Positions 9,564-17,975 of a stretch of DNA of 64,000 nucleotides are shown one piece after another; the first letter of the stretch is position 1, and each line of letters opens with the position of its first letter. Source of the DNA: JAODBQ01 sp047602055 (GTDB taxonomy: Bacteria > Actinomycetota > Acidimicrobiia > Acidimicrobiales > Ilumatobacteraceae); the NCBI GenBank assembly GCA_047602055.1, contig JASGIG010000001.1, positions 868,001 through 932,000 on the forward strand, in the 5' to 3' direction. The notes beneath the pieces are model-generated. The model was not told the DNA's origin. It worked only from the letters and a program-made list of their open reading frames with translations, and did no database searches. Made by a program: the position numbers and the translations under genes.

Positions 9564-9740
9564 TCACGCCGGAACGAACGAGTTGATATTGCACGGCTTC
9601 GGCCCAATGGGGGGCAAAGGCGGTTGATCAGCGATACCCAGCATAGCCGGTGCCTGGCCTGGATTCCGCCGGATCTGCTCGACCAACTCGGGGTCATCTC
9701 GCAGCCGATCAACAAGTGCACTGGTCGCCGTTGCGGTCAT
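9564..9740 (-). CDS. RiPP precursor peptide candidate (58 residues)
   Basis: ATG at 9740 preceded by GGGAGG at eight bases. Residues 1-36 form a helical, acidic leader (LVDRLRDDPELVEQIRR, then NPGQAPAMLGI), with the DPEL...NP...LGI rhythm common in RiPP leaders. Residues 37-58 form a Pro-rich core ending GPKPCNINSFVPA, with a single Cys (50), a single Ser (54) and Asn at 51 and 53. It lies directly upstream of the lyase-kinase on the same strand. Ser54 is the only core residue the lyase-kinase could dehydrate; Cys50 could react with it across three residues. Asn53-Ser54 is a typical deamidation/isoaspartate site, notable beside an isoaspartyl peptidase. No homologue recognised. Confidence 0.7.
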   Translation of the reverse strand: MTATATSALVDRLRDDPELVEQIRRNPGQAPAMLGIADQPPLPPIGPKPCNINSFVPA

Positions 9741-9857
9741 GGTTCTAGCCTCCCGTTCGATCTTGTAGGTAACGGAACTTAGCACGCGTCGGCGCGGCGG
9801 CAGTGCCAACGGTAGGTGGACTGGGCCCAATGGGCTGGTCACATACGATCGTGAGCG
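9741..9857. promoter_or_regulatory. Divergent promoter region of the RiPP cassette
   Basis: 117 bases separate the leftward precursor gene from the rightward isoaspartyl-peptidase gene. On the + strand TACGAT at 9844-9849 ends eight bases before the ATG at 9858, and I see no ribosome site between, which fits a leaderless transcript. On the - strand the precursor has a strong GGGAGG site with several AT-rich -10-like elements upstream. No clear operator is visible. Confidence 0.45.
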
Positions 9858-10754
9858 ATGACACCGCTCGGCGCGCCTCAGAGGGCGGTCTTGGTGCATG
9901 GGGGCCTGGATCATCCAGCCACCCACGGCCGCCTGGCAAGTCTGCGAGCAGCGGCACGGGCGACGCTCGATGCGACCGACCACGTGGCGGCCGTCGTGGC
10001 GGGGCTGTCACGTCTCGAGGCGGACCCTCAGTTCAACGCGGGCCTGGGAATGTCCCTTGATGAACACGGGGACGCAAGCGCTGACGCAGGTTTGGTGGAT
10101 GGACGGCGGAGCCGGTCGGCGGCCGTTGCCGCGCTTCGGAACGCGCTACACGCGAGCAAGGTCGCGGCTGCTCTCTTGGCAGAGGACTTGGGGCCAGTGC
10201 TTCTCGTGGGAGAAGGCGCCGAGCGCTTCGCCCTTCGTGCTGGGTTCCCGCCAAGTGACGTAGTGACCCCCGAACGTCGCCGCCACCTTCGAAGCGTGGT
10301 GGGTGGGTCGGCCACCGGTATCGGATCGGACACCGTGGGGTCGATTGCCGTGCGCAACGATTCAATCGCGGCCGGCGGAAGCAGCGGCGGCATCACCGGC
10401 AAGCGCGTGGGGAGAGTCGGAGATGCTGCCATCAATGGGGCGGGCATGTACGCGGACGCGGAAGTCGGGGTGCTGTGTTGCGGAAGCGGGGAAGTGGCCA
10501 TTGACTACAATCTGGCGTCACGAGTCGCTTTCATGTGCTCAGATGCTCCGTCCGTGGTTTCGGCGCTGACCTCTATCCTCACATTGGTACGCGAGCGACC
10601 GAACGGCGAGATTGGCGTGATGCTGTACCAACGGAGAGCGCGAAGGTTCTTGATTGCTCACAATTCCCGACACCTTCAGGCGTGTGTGATTTCGACCAAG
10701 GGTGAGGTAGTCCTTGATCCACCGGCGTTCGAGGTCGCTGTTGCGGAATGCTAG
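9858..10754 (+). CDS. Isoaspartyl peptidase / type 2 asparaginase-like Ntn hydrolase
   Basis: 298 residues. Diagnostic parts of the self-cleaving type 2 asparaginase/isoaspartyl dipeptidase family are present: HGG near the start (residues 14-16), the autocleavage site before the nucleophile Thr159 in GSDTVGSIAV, and GRVGDAAINGAGMYAD after it (substrate-binding Arg and Asp). The family cleaves isoaspartyl bonds or deamidates Asn after self-processing into two chains. The usual ATSTGG is replaced by AGGSSGG. It is divergent from the RiPP precursor and shares its low-GC composition. A role in leader removal or in editing isoAsp in the peptide is inference. Confidence 0.8.
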   Translation: MTPLGAPQRAVLVHGGLDHPATHGRLASLRAAARATLDATDHVAAVVAGLSRLEADPQFNAGLGMSLDEHGDASADAGLVDGRRSRSAAVAALRNALHASKVAAALLAEDLGPVLLVGEGAERFALRAGFPPSDVVTPERRRHLRSVVGGSATGIGSDTVGSIAVRNDSIAAGGSSGGITGKRVGRVGDAAINGAGMYADAEVGVLCCGSGEVAIDYNLASRVAFMCSDAPSVVSALTSILTLVRERPNGEIGVMLYQRRARRFLIAHNSRHLQACVISTKGEVVLDPPAFEVAVAEC

Positions 10755-11254
10755 GGCCCGGAAGGCTCCAATTCCGCTTCCACCGTTGCTCTAGCCGGCG
10801 ACGCCAACTGGACGTCTTCACCAGTCTCGCCGGGCGGCAAACCGAAGTGTCTCTAAACTCAAGATCTAATCTCAGTATCGGCGCGCTGGGGCTGGCCGAG
10901 ATCGCCGAGCCCGGCGGTCGACTGCTGTCTGGCTACCGCGGACAACGGAGCGTGCTTGGTCGGGTTCCCGGGTGACTACACGGCGCGAGTTGCTCCACTT
11001 CGGGACCACACTGTGAACGGAACATGGGGAACGGCGCGGCAGATGAGCTGCTCGACCTGATCGTCGCCAGACTGCGAGCGACAGGCGACGTCCCCACTTG
11101 TGGGTCTTCGGCGGCAACGGACGGGCCGGGAGGTTCTCCGCCAAGCAAGGCTGGTGTCCGACCGACGCGCTTCGGCGCAGCAGCCATCCGCCGTACCCGG
11201 TGCTGTTGGGGTACGTGCTGCCTGACGTGAGCGGCTGACCGGATGCGGGCACGG
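10755..11254. other. Non-coding stretch between the RiPP cassette and the Tad operon
   Basis: 500 bases without a supportable gene. A short open frame at 11024-11230 (+) begins protein-like (ADELLDLIVARLRATGDV) but then becomes Arg/Cys/Trp-rich out-of-frame sequence, so at most it is a remnant. I see no terminator or repeat. Confidence 0.4.
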
Positions 11255-14200
11255 TCAGTCCTTGCCATTCGAGCCGACCAGTTGCTCGTACAGCCTTCGC
11301 GTCGCCGGCGACGGGTCGCCCTTGTCGTCATTGTCGACGCCGAGCTCCGCGAGGACCTTGCGCAGTTCGGCGTACACGCTGCGGACTCCGGCCCGGTCGC
11401 CGATGTGGGCCTCGACGCGCATGCGTTCGCGGTACAGCACCTCGTTGCCCGGCATGGCGAGCAGCGCCTGCGAGAGGGCGGAGCGGGCGACGGCGGGGTC
11501 GTCGGCGGCCAGCGCGAGTTCGACGGCTCTGAGCGCTGCGGCCTCGATCACCACGGCCGCGCGGTAGGCGAGCTGGGAGTCGAAGGCCCATTCGTATCCC
11601 GCTTCGTCGAAGGGTTGACCAGTGACCAGCGCCAGCGCCTCCCTCAACAAGGTCAGTTCGTCGCTGGACGAGAGCGTGGCGGTCTGCGCGACGAGCTTTT
11701 CGAAGAGGTCGAGGTCAGTCGTTGCGCCGATGATCCGAACGGTCGGCACTCCGGTTGTACGCGCGGGACAGACGTCGGCGCCGAGGCAGGCACGGATGTC
11801 GGCGACCACGTTCCAGAATCGCTTGTCGCTGATCGCCGCTCCGCCCCAGACGGCTTCGCGTACAGGCCGATGGTCGGCCTCGCCGCCCGCCGCCGCCACG
11901 TACACCACGATCATCCGCTCAAATCGCCCGAGGCCGGGCGCGCCCTCGACGGCCGGTTTGCCGAGCACGTGAACCAGCAGCCCGCGCTCCGGTCGAAGAC
12001 CGGCGTCGTTGGTGACTGGCTCACCACCGTCCAGGAGCGCGCTCGCCGCGGCGAGGTCGACGTCGCCGCCGGAGCACACAGCCGCCATGTCGTCAGCGGC
12101 AACCGCCGCTTGACGTGCCTCGCCACGAAACCGCTCTTCGACGTCCGCCTCGTCGATGGCGATGCCGATGTCGGGCTCGTCGTCGACAGTCGGGTCGGTC
12201 GCAGCAGCTTGGTCGAGCAGGACCGCGATGTTGGACGAAGCCTGGCGACTCACGGCGACGCCGTCGAGCACGACTCCCAACGAAGCGAGTTGCACCGAGC
12301 CGTCGGCGTCGACGACGACGTCGAGCCCGGCCTCCTCGGAAGCGCCGAGGAGCACGACGGCCAGGCCTGATCGCGGCGTCGCCAACGCGAGGAGTTCGTC
12401 GACGACCAAGCAAGCGCTCGCACGTGCCGCGACGACGGTCACCTCGCGCGGCAGCTTCGTGAGTGACAACAGTCCGAACGTGTCGTCGACGCCGGCGTCG
12501 GCGATGACCTTGTGGACGTCGGCGACGACGGTGCGGGCGTGATCGAGCACGTCCTGTTCGGTGCGGTGCTGGACTCGTTCGAGGTGCTCGACGCCGTCGA
12601 CGTCCAACCCGATCGTGAACACGAACGCGTCGGACAGGTCGTCGCCTGCGCCGAGCTCGAGAACGATCGAGCGCAGGAGATCCTCGCTGGCGCGCTCGTC
12701 GCCGGCGATCGCGACGGAGCCGAACGCTTCGAGATCCAGCAGCACCTGGGCGTCGTGGCGGGTGCCGACCGTCACGAGGCCGGGCAGCGCGGCGGGCAGG
12801 ACGTCGCTCGGGACTTCGGCTGCGGGGTCGTAGAGCAACCGCCACGACCAGCCCCCGCCGGGGGTCGCCTCCCACGGCTTCGGCGCTTCGGGCATCGGCG
12901 CATCCCACAGCAGCTCGATTCCGGCGAGTTGCGACAGCTCGACCATGACGGGACGCGCGGCGAGCGCGCCCGCCTCGTACAGCAGCCCGCCCAGTTCCTG
13001 AGCTGCCCAACGTGTCAGCGGCAGATCGGCGGCGGCGACGAGTTGGCCGTACGTGTCGATCGAACGGCCCCGATTGCGCATGCGCCACCCCCGCGCACCC
13101 ACGACGCGCTGTCGCCGGCGCATCGCGCAGTAGACGCCGAGGAGGGCGGCAGCGAGGGTGCTGGAGCCGGCAAGACCGACGCGCAGCGGCATGTCCGATC
13201 CGCCCGAGCTGTCGACGCTCGCACCGACCGATGTCGTCCGAACGGGGACGACGGTGCTCGACTCGGGAGGTTCGTCGGTCGCGTCGGTTGGGCGCGTCGT
13301 GCTCGGCGGCGCGGAGACGGACGCAGGTGTCGGCGCTGGGGCGGTTGGTGCAGCGACGATTGGCGGTTCTGCGCCGTTGTCCACGACGACGACTGCCGGT
13401 GGAACGTCGTGGTCGGTCGGCGTGGCCGGCAGGTCTACCGACGGCGAGCCTGCGGTCGTCAGGAGGTCCTCGGACGGCAACAGGATCACAACACCGAGCG
13501 GGATGTCGTTCGGATCGGCGATGCCGTTGTAGTCCGACACCGCCTGGATCAGCGCCGCATCGACGTGCCCATAGCGTGCCTTGGTGATCGCCCAGAGCGT
13601 GTCGCCCCGGACGACGGCGTGGTGTGGCACGTCCGCGGTGCTCGCCGCCGCTGGCGGGGCTTGTTGGGACTCGAGCGTAGGGAACACCAGCGTTTGACCG
13701 ACGAAGATCAGCGCCGGATCGGTCACACCCGACGCTGTCGCGACTGCGTCGACGATCTGTGGTGTGCACGTGCCGTACTGCGCCAACGCGAGCGCCCAGA
13801 TCGTGTCGCCCTTGCGCACGTTGACACGTGCTCCGGCCGGCGTGGCCATGGCGAGATCGGCGCTGGCAAGACCGAAGCCAACCACGTCGCTCGGGGCCAC
13901 GCCGGCCGGCAGCACGTTCCGCGGATCCGGAAGCTCGCGCTGCGGAGACACGCCGGTCGTCTGCACGACGGGTGCGCTGGCGAGCGCACGACCGCCGATC
14001 GACGCGGCGCCGGCGACACTGAGGACCGCCGACATCGACGCGCCGGCGATGCGCCGGCGCAGTGCGGGGACCGCGATGGCCCCGGTGACGGCGTGCAGCA
14101 CACGGGCAAGCGAGAAGGCTCGGGTGAGCCACGCGAGCTCGCCGAGGAGAGCGAGCAGCGCGACCACCACGACATAGGCCGCCAGGATCAAGCCGACGCA

Positions 14201-14365
14201 CCGTGCCAGCTCGACGAGCGCGTCCTCGAACGCCACGCTGGCGAGCCAGGCCTGCGGGTCAGACCATCGGAGCGGGTGCGGGGAGATCGAGCCGAGCCAG
14301 GCGAAGCTGCCAAGTGCGGCCAGCGACGCGCACAACCAGGCGAATGGTCGAAGCAACCGCATCAT
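11255..14365 (-). CDS. LysM + bacterial transcriptional activator domain protein, last gene of the Tad operon
   Basis: 1036 residues from the ATG at 14365 (GGAGG seven bases upstream; overlaps the prepilin-peptidase stop). Order: two N-terminal membrane helices and a third near residue 110; LysM repeat 1 (VRKGDTIWALALAQYG), LysM repeat 2 (VVRGDTLWAITKARYG); a Pro/Thr-rich linker; another membrane helix; a long alpha/beta region; and at the C-terminus a SARP/BTAD-type helical repeat domain (LLREALALVTGQPF ... GDRAGVRSVYAELRKVL). LysM binds peptidoglycan; BTAD domains occur in transcriptional and signalling proteins. The combination in a membrane protein ending a pilus operon suggests envelope sensing or pilus anchoring. 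Confidence 0.75.
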   Translation of the reverse strand: MMRLLRPFAWLCASLAALGSFAWLGSISPHPLRWSDPQAWLASVAFEDALVELARCVGLILAAYVVVVALLALLGELAWLTRAFSLARVLHAVTGAIAVPALRRRIAGASMSAVLSVAGAASIGGRALASAPVVQTTGVSPQRELPDPRNVLPAGVAPSDVVGFGLASADLAMATPAGARVNVRKGDTIWALALAQYGTCTPQIVDAVATASGVTDPALIFVGQTLVFPTLESQQAPPAAASTADVPHHAVVRGDTLWAITKARYGHVDAALIQAVSDYNGIADPNDIPLGVVILLPSEDLLTTAGSPSVDLPATPTDHDVPPAVVVVDNGAEPPIVAAPTAPAPTPASVSAPPSTTRPTDATDEPPESSTVVPVRTTSVGASVDSSGGSDMPLRVGLAGSSTLAAALLGVYCAMRRRQRVVGARGWRMRNRGRSIDTYGQLVAAADLPLTRWAAQELGGLLYEAGALAARPVMVELSQLAGIELLWDAPMPEAPKPWEATPGGGWSWRLLYDPAAEVPSDVLPAALPGLVTVGTRHDAQVLLDLEAFGSVAIAGDERASEDLLRSIVLELGAGDDLSDAFVFTIGLDVDGVEHLERVQHRTEQDVLDHARTVVADVHKVIADAGVDDTFGLLSLTKLPREVTVVAARASACLVVDELLALATPRSGLAVVLLGASEEAGLDVVVDADGSVQLASLGVVLDGVAVSRQASSNIAVLLDQAAATDPTVDDEPDIGIAIDEADVEERFRGEARQAAVAADDMAAVCSGGDVDLAAASALLDGGEPVTNDAGLRPERGLLVHVLGKPAVEGAPGLGRFERMIVVYVAAAGGEADHRPVREAVWGGAAISDKRFWNVVADIRACLGADVCPARTTGVPTVRIIGATTDLDLFEKLVAQTATLSSSDELTLLREALALVTGQPFDEAGYEWAFDSQLAYRAAVVIEAAALRAVELALAADDPAVARSALSQALLAMPGNEVLYRERMRVEAHIGDRAGVRSVYAELRKVLAELGVDNDDKGDPSPATRRLYEQLVGSNGKD

Positions 14366-14943
14366 CGTCCTCCTCCGACGGTCAGGGACACGAGTAACCA
14401 CCCCACAGCGGCGAGTGCCAACGTCGGACCGAACGGGGCCGATCGTCGGTCCGCGCCGGCAACGCGCTGGGCAGGCAGGAGACGACCCCAGGCCACCACC
14501 AGTTGAAAGACCGCGGCCGAGGCGAACACCACGATCACCAGACCCGGGTGAACCAACCCGACCCCGAGCCCGAGCAGGATCCCGTACTTGACGTCGCCGA
14601 ACCCGAAGCCGGTCGGCGTCGCGAGGTGCAGCAGCAGGAACGGGACGCCGAGGAGGGCAGCTCCGGCAAGCGGACCCCCAGGCCGAGGTCGGCCACTGCA
14701 CAACGCGGAGACGGCGAGCACGGCGGCGACGACCGCCATCCCGGGCAGCACGATCCCGTCGGGAAGTCGACCGACCCGCGCGTCGACCGTCGCCGCCCAG
14801 ACCACGGGAACGGCCCACACCAGCAGAACGAAAGCCGGCGCGACGTGACCGCACCCGACGCCGATGACGCCGAGCACGCACCACGCGACGACAGGAGCTC
14901 GGTCGGCGGGAACCTGCGACGTCGCCAACCCAGGCACGCTCAC
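14362..14943 (-). CDS. Prepilin peptidase (A24, catalytic domain only)
   Basis: 193 residues from a GTG overlapping the previous stop. About six membrane helices carry the two catalytic aspartates of A24 aspartyl prepilin peptidases: the first in TVDARVGRLPDGI and the second in GFGDVKYG. The N-terminal methyltransferase domain of PilD is missing, as in TadV/CpaA enzymes. It should cleave the Flp pilin and TadE-like pseudopilins made from this operon, at the inner membrane. Confidence 0.85.
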   Translation of the reverse strand: MSVPGLATSQVPADRAPVVAWCVLGVIGVGCGHVAPAFVLLVWAVPVVWAATVDARVGRLPDGIVLPGMAVVAAVLAVSALCSGRPRPGGPLAGAALLGVPFLLLHLATPTGFGFGDVKYGILLGLGVGLVHPGLVIVVFASAAVFQLVVAWGRLLPAQRVAGADRRSAPFGPTLALAAVGWLLVSLTVGGGR

Positions 14944-15809
14944 TGGTCGGCTCCTGGCGGTGTGAGCACGCCGCGGTACTCCCCGACGGCGTAGGCGAGT
15001 GGTGGGGTGGCGAAGTCGACCGGACCGAGCGGGAAGACGCCAGCGTCGACGCCTTGGTACGCCAGTTGCCACGATCCTGCCCACGTCGACGTGAGGACGA
15101 TCTCGTACGAGCCTTTGGTCTCGGGCATCCACGTTGCCGCCGGCGAGGCTTCCGAGCCGCAGTGGCCCGCCGTCAGTGCCTGATCGGCAACACCGCTGAC
15201 CGCCCAGGCAAACCCGACTGCGTCCATCGTCGCCTCGGCGGTCCATCCCCTCAGCGCGACATCGACTTGGACCTCGCCTGGCTCGTCGCACCACATCCAC
15301 GTGTCGAGTCCGGTGAGTCCACCGATCTCCTGGCGCGGGTTGAGGTCGGCCTGGGTCGTCAGGACGGCGCGGGCTGCTTCGACGAACTCGGCGCTCGACG
15401 GCGGAGGCGGCGGCGGCTGAGGCGCCGGATCGCCCGGGAAGAGGCAGATGAGGTGGGGCGCGATGACCTGCGTTCCTGTGAGGGCGTTGCGCAGGAAGAC
15501 GACCGGTGTGTCGCCGTACTGGATGGTCGTCGTCAGCCCGTCGCTCACGGTCCGTGCGCAGAAGTCGGAGCGAGCGCGTGTCTCGGCGTCCATCTCGAAC
15601 GGAGTCTGGACCCATTCGAACGAGGAGGTCCGGCCGTCGCCGAGCTTCAGCAGCTTGGCCGGACGCGGTGGGGTGAACAGCAGGCATTTGGTCACTCGGG
15701 TGATCGGATCGGTGGTGCACTCGGCCATCACCGACCGGACGCGAGAGAACGCCACGACGACGGCGACCGCAGCGACGGTCACGACGAGTCCGCGGCCGAC
15801 TCCCCTCAT
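14940..15809 (-). CDS. Secreted/membrane-anchored hypothetical protein of the Tad operon
   Basis: 289 residues from an ATG overlapping the lipoprotein stop (ATGA). One N-terminal membrane helix (GLVVTVAAVAVVVAF) is followed by an extracellular domain containing several Cys, a Pro-run (near residue 140) and a Trp-rich beta-type C-terminal half. No family recognised. Position between the lipoprotein and the prepilin peptidase suggests a surface part of the pilus apparatus. Confidence 0.6.
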   Translation of the reverse strand: MRGVGRGLVVTVAAVAVVVAFSRVRSVMAECTTDPITRVTKCLLFTPPRPAKLLKLGDGRTSSFEWVQTPFEMDAETRARSDFCARTVSDGLTTTIQYGDTPVVFLRNALTGTQVIAPHLICLFPGDPAPQPPPPPPSSAEFVEAARAVLTTQADLNPRQEIGGLTGLDTWMWCDEPGEVQVDVALRGWTAEATMDAVGFAWAVSGVADQALTAGHCGSEASPAATWMPETKGSYEIVLTSTWAGSWQLAYQGVDAGVFPLGPVDFATPPLAYAVGEYRGVLTPPGADQ

Positions 15810-16489
15810 CCGGCCGGTCCCAGGCTCTCGGCCAGCAGGAGTCGCCATGGCAGGATCGGATCGTCGACCGACACCAGCGTGAAGCGACCGCGGGACGGCG
15901 TGGTCGTGACGGACAGGGAGTCGACGAGGTTGCCTTGGGCGTCCACCAGGCGCGCCGGTGGCGGGCTGTCGGGCGCGATCACGAACTCGACCGTCGCGAT
16001 CCGCTGACCGGTCTGGGTCGGGTCGCCGACCGTCGCGTTGGTCACCTCGGTGACCTCGAAGGGGTGCTGTCCCTCGACGTGCTCGCCCTTCGCGATCGCG
16101 TCGCTGAGTTGCGATTCGAGGCCGGACGAACAGCCGCTTCCCGTGGCGCAGTAGTCGCCGATGCGGGCGAGGTCGGGCTGGGCGTAGAGGGACACGACTC
16201 GACGGTCGAGCTCTTCGAGCACGGCCTTCCAATCGTCGGCGGCGATCGGTGTCGCGACGGTCGACGTGGGCGCGGTCTCCACTGGGATCGTGCTGGTCGA
16301 GGTGCTCGTGGTCGTGGCTGCCGTCGTCGTCGTGGCGAAGTCGGTGGTGGTCGTGGACGATGCCGTCGTCGGCGCGACGGTGGTCGTCGTCGACGGCGCG
16401 GTCGAGGCGGTGGTGGGCGAGGACGACCCGCTGCTGCACGACGCGGTGGCGACGAGGCAGAGGAGGAGGAGACCGAGGCCGCGCTTCAT
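15806..16489 (-). CDS. Lipoprotein of the Tad operon
   Basis: 227 residues. A lipoprotein signal (MKRGLGLLLLCLVATASC) with Cys18 is followed by a 50-residue Ser/Thr-rich linker and a globular domain of about 150 residues that is tail-anchored outside the membrane. It could resemble NTF2-like or TadD-type pilotins but no motif is conclusive. Start and stop both overlap neighbours, so it is an operon member. Confidence 0.65.
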   Translation of the reverse strand: MKRGLGLLLLCLVATASCSSGSSSPTTASTAPSTTTTVAPTTASSTTTTDFATTTTAATTTSTSTSTIPVETAPTSTVATPIAADDWKAVLEELDRRVVSLYAQPDLARIGDYCATGSGCSSGLESQLSDAIAKGEHVEGQHPFEVTEVTNATVGDPTQTGQRIATVEFVIAPDSPPPARLVDAQGNLVDSLSVTTTPSRGRFTLVSVDDPILPWRLLLAESLGPAG

Positions 16490-16920
16490 GGCGTTGCTCC
16501 TTGGGGGTAGCCGGTTGCGCTCACGTGCACGGCGACCGAGCCGTCGCCGCGGTCGAAGATCCGCAAGAGGCCGATGTCGACCTCACCGTCGAGGGTGACG
16601 GTGACCTGCGTGGTCGACGCGTCGACGCGGTAGTCGGTGAGCAGTCGGTCGATGTGCTGCTCGGCGAGGCTGGCGATGGCGCGTTGGCGAGCCTCAGTGG
16701 GGTCGAGTTGGCGGACACCACTCGTGCGGAACGTCGCCGTGTCCAGCGCCGTGGCTCCTGCCTGGGCAGCCTGGTCGGCCGCCGCCGCGAGTTGGCGACG
16801 CTGATCCGAGCCGGTCCACAGCGTCACGGAGAACCATCCGACGAACATGACCACCAGCGTGACACCGAGCACCCACAGGGTGATCGAGCCGCGATCGTCG
16901 TGGGATCTGCGCGCGGTCAT
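16486..16920 (-). CDS. TadG/TadE-like pseudopilin
   Basis: 144 residues. DRGSITLWVLGVTLVVMFVGW at residues 8-28 is the N-terminal TadE/G hydrophobic segment, followed by QRRQLAAAADQAAQAGATAL, the typical Ala-rich helix with DxAAxAGA. The C-terminal half is an extracytoplasmic domain. Minor pseudopilins of this type are needed to assemble Flp pili. The start overlaps the preceding stop (ATGA). Confidence 0.8.
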   Translation of the reverse strand: MTARRSHDDRGSITLWVLGVTLVVMFVGWFSVTLWTGSDQRRQLAAAADQAAQAGATALDTATFRTSGVRQLDPTEARQRAIASLAEQHIDRLLTDYRVDASTTQVTVTLDGEVDIGLLRIFDRGDGSVAVHVSATGYPQGATP

Positions 16921-17339
16921 GGTGTCGACCTCGATGCGTAGTCCTCGACCCTCGCCGAGGATGCGGCAGTCCAGCGGACGCCGCCGATGGTGCCGATCGT
17001 CGGCACCTGCACCGCCGGGATGTCGACCGTGACCTTGGCGGTGACGGTGCAGCCGCGGCACCAGTCGCCGCTCAGCTCCAGCCGCAGACCGGGCAGGCCG
17101 TAGTTCGCGGCTGCCTGTTGCACTGCGGCTGACGCGGCGGCAGCGCCTGCGGACGATGTGTCGCCGGTGGCGTACAGCGTGGCGGCTTGCTTGGCCGCGG
17201 CCGTGGCGACGGTCTGGCGCTCAGGCCATTGCGGGATGACCATCACGAGCACGGCCACGGGGAGCAGGATGAGGCCGACGGCGAGGGGGAACTCGACGGC
17301 CGTGGAACCACGGTCGCCGGCGAGGCGACGGGTCGTCAT
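16917..17339 (-). CDS. TadE-like pseudopilin
   Basis: 140 residues. DRGSTAVEFPLAVGLILLPV at residues 8-27 has the Glu five residues into the mature helix that marks TadE proteins, then the helix ATAAAKQAATLYATG. Two Cys (CRGC) sit in the C-terminal domain and could form a disulfide. Overlaps both neighbours by four bases. Confidence 0.8.
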   Translation of the reverse strand: MTTRRLAGDRGSTAVEFPLAVGLILLPVAVLVMVIPQWPERQTVATAAAKQAATLYATGDTSSAGAAAASAAVQQAAANYGLPGLRLELSGDWCRGCTVTAKVTVDIPAVQVPTIGTIGGVRWTAASSARVEDYASRSTP

Positions 17340-17731
17340 CGGTCCTCCTTCGCGGCGGACGCGCTGAACATGCCGTCGTAGTCGGCGAGAGAGCTCAGCC
17401 AGCCGTCGAAGTGAACCGTTGCCGTGGCGCTGACGGATCGGCCGGCGTCGGAGCAACTGATCGTCACGCCGTCGGCCATCGATCCGCCGAGCAGTTCGTG
17501 AATCACCTGGCTGCCGGTCGCCTCGCACGCGGCGAGGCCTTGGCGCGCGCCGGCGCGGGCGGCTTCGTCGAGTGCAGTGCGAACCGAGCCCTTGCCGTAG
17601 GTGAACACGACCACGTTGAGGATCTGCACGAGGAGCATCAGAACGAACCCGGTGGCGAGCACGAGCGCGACAACACCCTCGCCGCGGTCGCCGCGCAGGC
17701 GGCGAGCTCGGGAGACGACGCGACTCGACAC
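17336..17731 (-). CDS. TadE-like pseudopilin
   Basis: 131 residues from a GTG at 17731, 16 bases after the pilin stop; a longer upstream reading would overlap the pilin gene, so I prefer this start. DRGEGVVALVLATGFVLMLL carries the TadE hydrophobic helix, followed by VRTALDEAARAGARQG. Two Cys in the C-terminal domain. It is the first of three pseudopilins in a row. Confidence 0.75.
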   Translation of the reverse strand: MSSRVVSRARRLRGDRGEGVVALVLATGFVLMLLVQILNVVVFTYGKGSVRTALDEAARAGARQGLAACEATGSQVIHELLGGSMADGVTISCSDAGRSVSATATVHFDGWLSSLADYDGMFSASAAKEDR

Positions 17732-17747
17732 GAACGGAACGCTGCGG

Positions 17748-17948
17748 TCAGATCCCGAGGACGCTGGACATCTTCTCGATGATGTTGACGCCGAGCGCCT
17801 GCAGGGCGGCGCCGATGACGACGATGACACCGACGATGATCGCCCCGTACATGAGGATCTCGGTCACGGCTTGGCCGGCGTCGCTGGGTGCCTCGCGGAG
17901 TCGGCGGCGCAACGCCGTGAGTGCTGGGGTCTGGCGGGTCGGGATCAT
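17748..17948 (-). CDS. Flp-type major pilin
   Basis: 66 residues. The prepilin site is G|QAVTEILMYGAII: after the Gly the mature protein has Glu five residues in, then a single long hydrophobic helix and a short tail. This is the Flp/Fap pilin signature. The position, right after tadC and before the TadE genes, fits. It is the likely main subunit of the pilus. Confidence 0.85.
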   Translation of the reverse strand: MIPTRQTPALTALRRRLREAPSDAGQAVTEILMYGAIIVGVIVVIGAALQALGVNIIEKMSSVLGI

Positions 17949-17975
17949 GTCTGGGTTCCTTTCTGGAGGGCGGGT

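Noticed and set aside
9564..9740. Assigning the peptide to a known lanthipeptide class
   Set aside because: No cyclase, a single Cys and Ser, and a leader unlike the class III pattern; the class cannot be named from sequence alone.
12512..14506. 664-codon rightward open frame inside the LysM/activator gene
   Set aside because: Composition is Arg/Gly-rich and low complexity; it is the complement of the real gene, which has recognisable domains.
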